DNA from: JBMNNU01 sp050942695 | Lineage (GTDB): Bacteria > Chloroflexota > UBA6077 | Assembly: GCA_050942695.1 (NCBI GenBank) | Contig: JBMNNU010000137.1 | Coordinates: 1-8,350 of the forward strand | DNA: 8,350 nt | Reading direction: 5' to 3' | In this document: positions 5,403 through 8,350 of the stretch, in pieces | How positions within the stretch are numbered: position 1 is the stretch's first letter | Layout: each line of letters opens with the position of its first letter | Translations under genes and position numbers: made by a program | The notes under the pieces: generated by a model | Databases searched by the model: none | What the model saw: only the letters and a program-made list of their open reading frames with translations | Told to the model about the DNA's origin: nothing

Positions 5403-6218
5403 TCACCGTTTCTTGTTTCCGAACGTCATAGAAGAAGGATGGGCTGTTCCCCGCCGGCGTAGATGGACTATTTCGGCCAGGATGCCCAGGGCGATCTCTG
5501 CAGGGGTTTCGGCGGCAATGTCCAGGCCGATGGGCGAAAACACCCTATCTAGTTGCTCTTCCGGAATGCCGGACTCGCGCAAGTTGCCCATGATTGTCTT
5601 CACCTTCCGCGAGCTGCCGATCATCCCAACATACGCCGCGTTGGAGTCGATTACCGCCCGCAACGCCTCTTCGTCGTTGGAGTGCCCCCTGGTAACGATA
5701 ACCACGTAGGTGCCGCTGTTGATGGGGAAGCTGCGCAGCACCTGGCCGAAGTTGCCGGAGATCACCTTGTCGGCTTCGGGAAAGCGCTCTTTGTTGGCGA
5801 AATCTGGGCGGTCGTCTACAACTGCCACACTGAAACCCAGGGTCTTTCCGATCGAGCACAGCGGCAGCGCGATATGCCCTCCACCGGCGATCAGCAGAGT
5901 GGGGGATGGTACTAGCGTTTCCAGAAACAGCTTCAACTCGGGCAACGTTATATCGAGCTGCTGTTGCTCCTCTTTCGATAGCGGGTAGGCTACCAACTTT
6001 GGAGTTGAAGGCTCGCGCAGCATAGCAGCAGCGTCGACGGCCACCCGCCTGTCGAGCGAGTCCGACCCCAGCGTCCCCTCAGCCATCTCATGATGAGCAA
6101 TCACCAGCTTGCGGCCAAGCATTCTGAGGGGTGCTGCCTCCGGCCCTACTACCGTCGCCAGGGCAACGGTCCGGCCTGCCTCGAGCTCCTCGATTACGCT
6201 ATCGATGAAGTCAGCCAT
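5403..6218 (-). CDS. XdhC-family protein with Rossmann C-terminal domain
   Basis: The 271-residue protein has the C-terminal XdhC Rossmann domain: LLIAGGGHIALPL (about 108-120) is the nucleotide-binding loop, then VAVVDDRPDFANKERFPEA, VVIVTRGHSNDEEAL, AAYVGMIGSSRKV and SPIGLDIAAETPAEIALGILAEIV, all characteristic of XdhC. The N-terminal 100 residues look like a degenerate XdhC_CoxI domain (AGRTVALATVVG, then LGRKLVIAHHEMAEG) without the GSTPR and Cys-Gly-Gly motifs. These are present instead in the adjacent one-domain protein. Family members escort molybdenum cofactor to hydroxylases and interact with a NifS-type desulfurase for terminal sulfuration. ATG 6218 is favoured by AGGAGG eight bases upstream; in-frame codons further upstream to 6266 lack such support. 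It lies 44 bases after the 105-residue ORF. A molybdenum hydroxylase subunit and a desulfurase upstream in the operon support the assignment. Confidence 0.9.
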   Translation of the reverse strand: MADFIDSVIEELEAGRTVALATVVGPEAAPLRMLGRKLVIAHHEMAEGTLGSDSLDRRVAVDAAAMLREPSTPKLVAYPLSKEEQQQLDITLPELKLFLETLVPSPTLLIAGGGHIALPLCSIGKTLGFSVAVVDDRPDFANKERFPEADKVISGNFGQVLRSFPINSGTYVVIVTRGHSNDEEALRAVIDSNAAYVGMIGSSRKVKTIMGNLRESGIPEEQLDRVFSPIGLDIAAETPAEIALGILAEIVHLRRRGTAHPSSMTFGNKKR

Positions 6219-6262
6219 CTTCACTCCCTCCTGATCTCCATTATTGGCGGCAGTTGCCCCGG

Positions 6263-6580
6263 TCAATTGGGTACTATCCTCGGTTTCCCCAGGTGCAATA
6301 ATACACCATCAAGGAAATTATCCGGACGTCGGTAGATGGTGTAGCTTAACCCCTCACAGCCCTGGCACAGCATAAATCTCTTGAGCATCTGCTGGGCAGT
6401 TGCGTAGACCCATACGATATCGCACGCCCATTCGCTGTGATGCTGCTCGAGATGAGAGAATACTCTATCCCCCCACCCGCCCGGTTGGGTAGCTGGCTTT
6501 CCCTGGCGAGCGAGGAACGCATCCTCTAAGGATTTCATCAAAGAGGTGAAAACCAGGTAGTCCCAAAAACCGCTTAACAT
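6263..6580 (-). CDS. Unrecognised 105-residue protein with a CxxC motif
   Basis: I do not recognise this protein. It begins at an ATG two bases after the stop of the NifS-like gene and ends 44 bases before the XdhC start, so tight spacing argues that it is real and translationally coupled. It has no signal peptide or clear membrane helix. Visible features are an aromatic N-terminus (FWDYLVF), a Gly/Pro linker around residues 29-37, a HLEQHH cluster, and WACDIVWVYATAQQMLKRFMLCQGCEG with Cys53, Cys72 and Cys75. The Cys72-x-x-Cys75 pair could bind metal, form a disulfide or carry sulfur. The C-terminal part (YTIYRRPDNFLDGVLLHLGKP) looks folded. A role in molybdenum-cofactor or sulfur handling is inferred only from position. 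Confidence 0.72.
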   Translation of the reverse strand: MLSGFWDYLVFTSLMKSLEDAFLARQGKPATQPGGWGDRVFSHLEQHHSEWACDIVWVYATAQQMLKRFMLCQGCEGLSYTIYRRPDNFLDGVLLHLGKPRIVPN

Positions 6581-6582
6581 GG

Positions 6583-7740
6583 TTAGTGCCCCCCTGAGAT
6601 CTCCGCCATGGCCTCAATTGCCAGGTTAACCTCTTCTTCTGTAGTCGAGTATCCGAGGCTGAATCGGACCGCTCCCGTGGAGATCGTGCTCAGACCAGTA
6701 TGTACGAGGGGCGCGCAATGTAAGCCGGTGCGGACGGCGATGCCGTAGTCGCCGTCCAGGATCGACCCAACATCTGTGGGGCTCAGTCCCTGGATATTGC
6801 AGCTCAGAAGGGGCACATGGTTGTCTCCTGGATCTGAGCCGTACAGGGTTATTCGCGGGAGAGAGGCCAAGCCATCTATAAGCCGCCTTATGAGCGCCAT
6901 CTCTCGTTGGCGCATCTCGACGATGCCCTCTTTTTGGAGATAGTCGAGCCCTGCTGCAAGCCCGATTATCCCCAGCATGTTGAGGGTACCGGCCTCCAAA
7001 CGGTTGGGGAAAGTCGGCGTATGGACCAGATTTTTCGAGTCGACTCCAGTACCACCGAATCGCGTCGACTCGATCTTGAGATCCGGGGAACAGATCAAAC
7101 CGCCGATTCCCGTAGGCCCTAGTAGGGATTTGTGCCCGGTAAACGCGATGGCGCTCACCCCCCACCCCTCCATATCGATGGGGACCTGCCCGGCGCTCTG
7201 AGCCGTGTCGATCAAAAGGGGAACACCGCGCTCGGCACATAAGGAAGCGATATCTTGCACCGGTTGAATCGTGCCTAAGACGTTGGAAGCATGGGTGACT
7301 ATCACCAGGCTGGTGTTTGGCCTGATCGCCCTGGCGACGTCTTGAGGGTCGACGAAGCCCCGGCTATCGAACGGGACGAGGTCGTAGGTAATCCGACCCT
7401 GCTCCCTTAGGTGGTAGAGCGGCCGGAGCACCGAGTTGTGCTCCAAACAGGTGGAGACTACGTGGTCTCCCTGCTTTACGATTCCCTGGATTGCCAGGTT
7501 CAGGGCATCGGTAGCATTGGAGGCGAAGATGACCCGATCGGGGTCGGGAGCGCCAAAGAAGTTAGCCAGTTTGCACCTTGTTTCCGCAACCAACTGCTCG
7601 GCCTCTACGGCCAGGTCGTAACTACCTCGCCCCGGAGATACGCCCAACCGGCCGTACACTTCGACCATCCGCTCGAGAACCTCTCGAGGTTTGGGGAATG
7701 TAGTAGCCGCATTGTCAAGATAGATCACACGATCGTCCAT
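6583..7740 (-). CDS. NifS/SufS-like cysteine desulfurase (class V aminotransferase fold)
   Basis: This 385-residue protein has a complete PLP desulfurase site: VIYLDNAATTFPKP at the start, FASNATDALN, CLEHNSVLRPL (stacking His101), THASNVLG (Asn153), IDTAQSAG (Asp178, Gln181), FTGHKSLLGPTGIGG (Schiff-base Lys204), RLEAGTLN, and VRTGLHCAP with the persulfide Cys342. The RxGxHCAP form places it nearer SufS/CsdA than IscS. It resembles the small NifS-like group found beside xdhC, selenium and molybdenum-hydroxylase genes. Its reaction would be L-cysteine (or selenocysteine) to alanine with a protein-bound persulfide (or selenide). Here it lies between a DsrC-like protein and XdhC, so sulfuration of the molybdenum cofactor is the most likely job. 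The ATG at 7740 fits the family start but has no clear Shine-Dalgarno site; the previous gene ends 12 bases upstream, so coupling is plausible. Confidence 0.92.
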   Translation of the reverse strand: MDDRVIYLDNAATTFPKPREVLERMVEVYGRLGVSPGRGSYDLAVEAEQLVAETRCKLANFFGAPDPDRVIFASNATDALNLAIQGIVKQGDHVVSTCLEHNSVLRPLYHLREQGRITYDLVPFDSRGFVDPQDVARAIRPNTSLVIVTHASNVLGTIQPVQDIASLCAERGVPLLIDTAQSAGQVPIDMEGWGVSAIAFTGHKSLLGPTGIGGLICSPDLKIESTRFGGTGVDSKNLVHTPTFPNRLEAGTLNMLGIIGLAAGLDYLQKEGIVEMRQREMALIRRLIDGLASLPRITLYGSDPGDNHVPLLSCNIQGLSPTDVGSILDGDYGIAVRTGLHCAPLVHTGLSTISTGAVRFSLGYSTTEEEVNLAIEAMAEISGGH

Positions 7741-7752
7741 AATGGCAGAACA

Positions 7753-8115
7753 CTATACACAGGTTTTGGGATTAGGCAAGCCGGCCAAGCGGCGGGCCCC
7801 GTTTTTGATGCCGCCAGGAAAGAGGGCTTCTAGCTCTCTAAGACTCAGCCCTGTACCCTCTTTCAACTGCTTGTTCAACGGGGCCCGCCCATAGTTGGAG
7901 TAGAACTCCCTGAGAAACCGTAATACCCGCCAGTGGAGTTCGCCCATCACCTCAAGCCCGCTCTCCTTAGCCAGCACCTCGGCCAGGGACTCGGTCCAAT
8001 CGCTGGGGTCCCAGATGAACCCTTCCCCATCGAAAAGAATGGTGCGTCCGGCTATAGTCCGATAAACCCGGTTCGGGTCTCTGGTTTGAGCGGTCGTAAG
8101 GCTGGGCTCTACCAC
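7753..8115 (-). CDS. DsrC/TusE-family sulfur relay protein, single C-terminal Cys
   Basis: The 120-residue protein matches the DsrC/TusE fold: LFDGEGFIWDPSDWTESLAEVLAKESG (about 28-53), HWRVLRFLREFYSNYGRAPLNKQL (61-84) and LFPGGIKNGARRLAGLPNPKTCV at the C-terminus. The penultimate Cys119 is the conserved sulfur-carrying residue on the flexible arm. The second cysteine of true DsrC, eleven residues before it, is Arg108 here, so the trisulfide chemistry of dissimilatory sulfite reductase is not expected and a TusE-like carrier role is more likely. The start is a GTG at 8115, just six bases after the molybdenum hydroxylase stop, with AGG-rich sequence before it. No tusBCD or dsrAB genes are in view. 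Position between a molybdenum hydroxylase and a cysteine desulfurase suggests persulfide relay in cofactor maturation, which is inference. Confidence 0.9.
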   Translation of the reverse strand: MVEPSLTTAQTRDPNRVYRTIAGRTILFDGEGFIWDPSDWTESLAEVLAKESGLEVMGELHWRVLRFLREFYSNYGRAPLNKQLKEGTGLSLRELEALFPGGIKNGARRLAGLPNPKTCV

Positions 8116-8121
8116 TGTTGC

Positions 8122-8350
8122 CTACCTGCCGGCCAGGGCCGCCTTGATTTTGTCAGGCGTGGCCGGTAAGTCCTGGATCCATATCCCGCAAGCGTTATGT
8201 ATGGCGTTCATCACCGCCGGCGCTGTGGGCACCATAGTCATCTCACCGATACCGGTTGCGCCTTTCGGGCCGTTCGGTCTCGGCGTCTGCCTCAAGATGA
8301 TCTCCGTGTCGAAAGCCGTTCGCATGGTAGGGAACTTGAAGGTGATCCAG
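8122..8350 (-). CDS. Molybdenum hydroxylase (xanthine dehydrogenase-type) large subunit, C-terminal end
   Basis: Only the last 75 or so residues are in the window; the gene enters from the right edge. The visible part reads DTEIILRQTPRPNGPKGATGIGEMTMVPTAPAVMNAI and then DLPATPDKIKAAL. This is the conserved C-terminus of the molybdopterin-binding subunit of xanthine dehydrogenase, aldehyde oxidase and CO dehydrogenase-type enzymes. The G-x-G-E segment carries the catalytic glutamate near the molybdenum centre. The substrate cannot be judged from this fragment. The ATG visible at 8325 is internal, because the frame stays open to the edge with family-like sequence (WITFKFPT). It is the first visible gene of the operon running left to 5031, followed at once by the DsrC-like gene. 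XdhC partners downstream agree with a hydroxylase that needs a sulfurated cofactor. Confidence 0.9.
   Translation of the reverse strand, partial: WITFKFPTMRTAFDTEIILRQTPRPNGPKGATGIGEMTMVPTAPAVMNAIHNACGIWIQDLPATPDKIKAALAGR

Overview
The window looks like bacterial chromosomal DNA: Shine-Dalgarno sites, a consensus-like sigma-70 promoter, short intergenic gaps, GC-rich but not extreme. It is dominated by sulfur-transfer, Fe-S and molybdenum-hydroxylase genes, which suggests an anaerobic or facultatively anaerobic organism. Taxonomy cannot be fixed from the sequence. A Chloroflexota-like or similar deep-branching lineage is a weak guess based on gene content and the palindromic intergenic DNA.

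Layout. The left edge (3-419, +) carries the C-terminal part of an unrecognised protein. A decayed toxin-antitoxin module follows on the minus strand: an intact Phd/YefM-type antitoxin (724-1056), with a palindromic operator/promoter upstream, and the remnant of a PIN-domain toxin (545-727) that has lost its ATG start and about half its length. A gene-free stretch (1057-1364) contains nested palindromes.

Region 1365-4045 is one minus-strand sulfur/Fe-S operon read from a promoter at 4017-4045. Its order is an IscS/NifS-like protein, an IscU scaffold fused to a MIP18/DUF59-like domain, a TusA-type sulfur carrier, and a DsrE-family protein. The IscS-like protein keeps its catalytic cysteine but has leucine where the PLP-binding lysine should be. 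Ten perfect copies of a G-quadruplex-capable heptamer lie between tusA and dsrE. A SAM-dependent methyltransferase (4143-5012, +) is divergent from this operon.

Region 5031-8350 is a second minus-strand operon. In transcription order it holds the C-terminal end of a xanthine dehydrogenase-type molybdenum hydroxylase large subunit (running off the right edge), a DsrC/TusE-like protein, an intact NifS/SufS-like cysteine desulfurase, an unrecognised 105-residue protein with a CxxC, a Rossmann-type XdhC, and a separate one-domain XdhC. The likely theme is maturation of the molybdenum cofactor: the desulfurase mobilises sulfur, XdhC proteins hold the cofactor for sulfuration and insertion, and the DsrC-like protein may relay persulfide. 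The two operons therefore carry contrasting desulfurases, one with a complete PLP site and one without.
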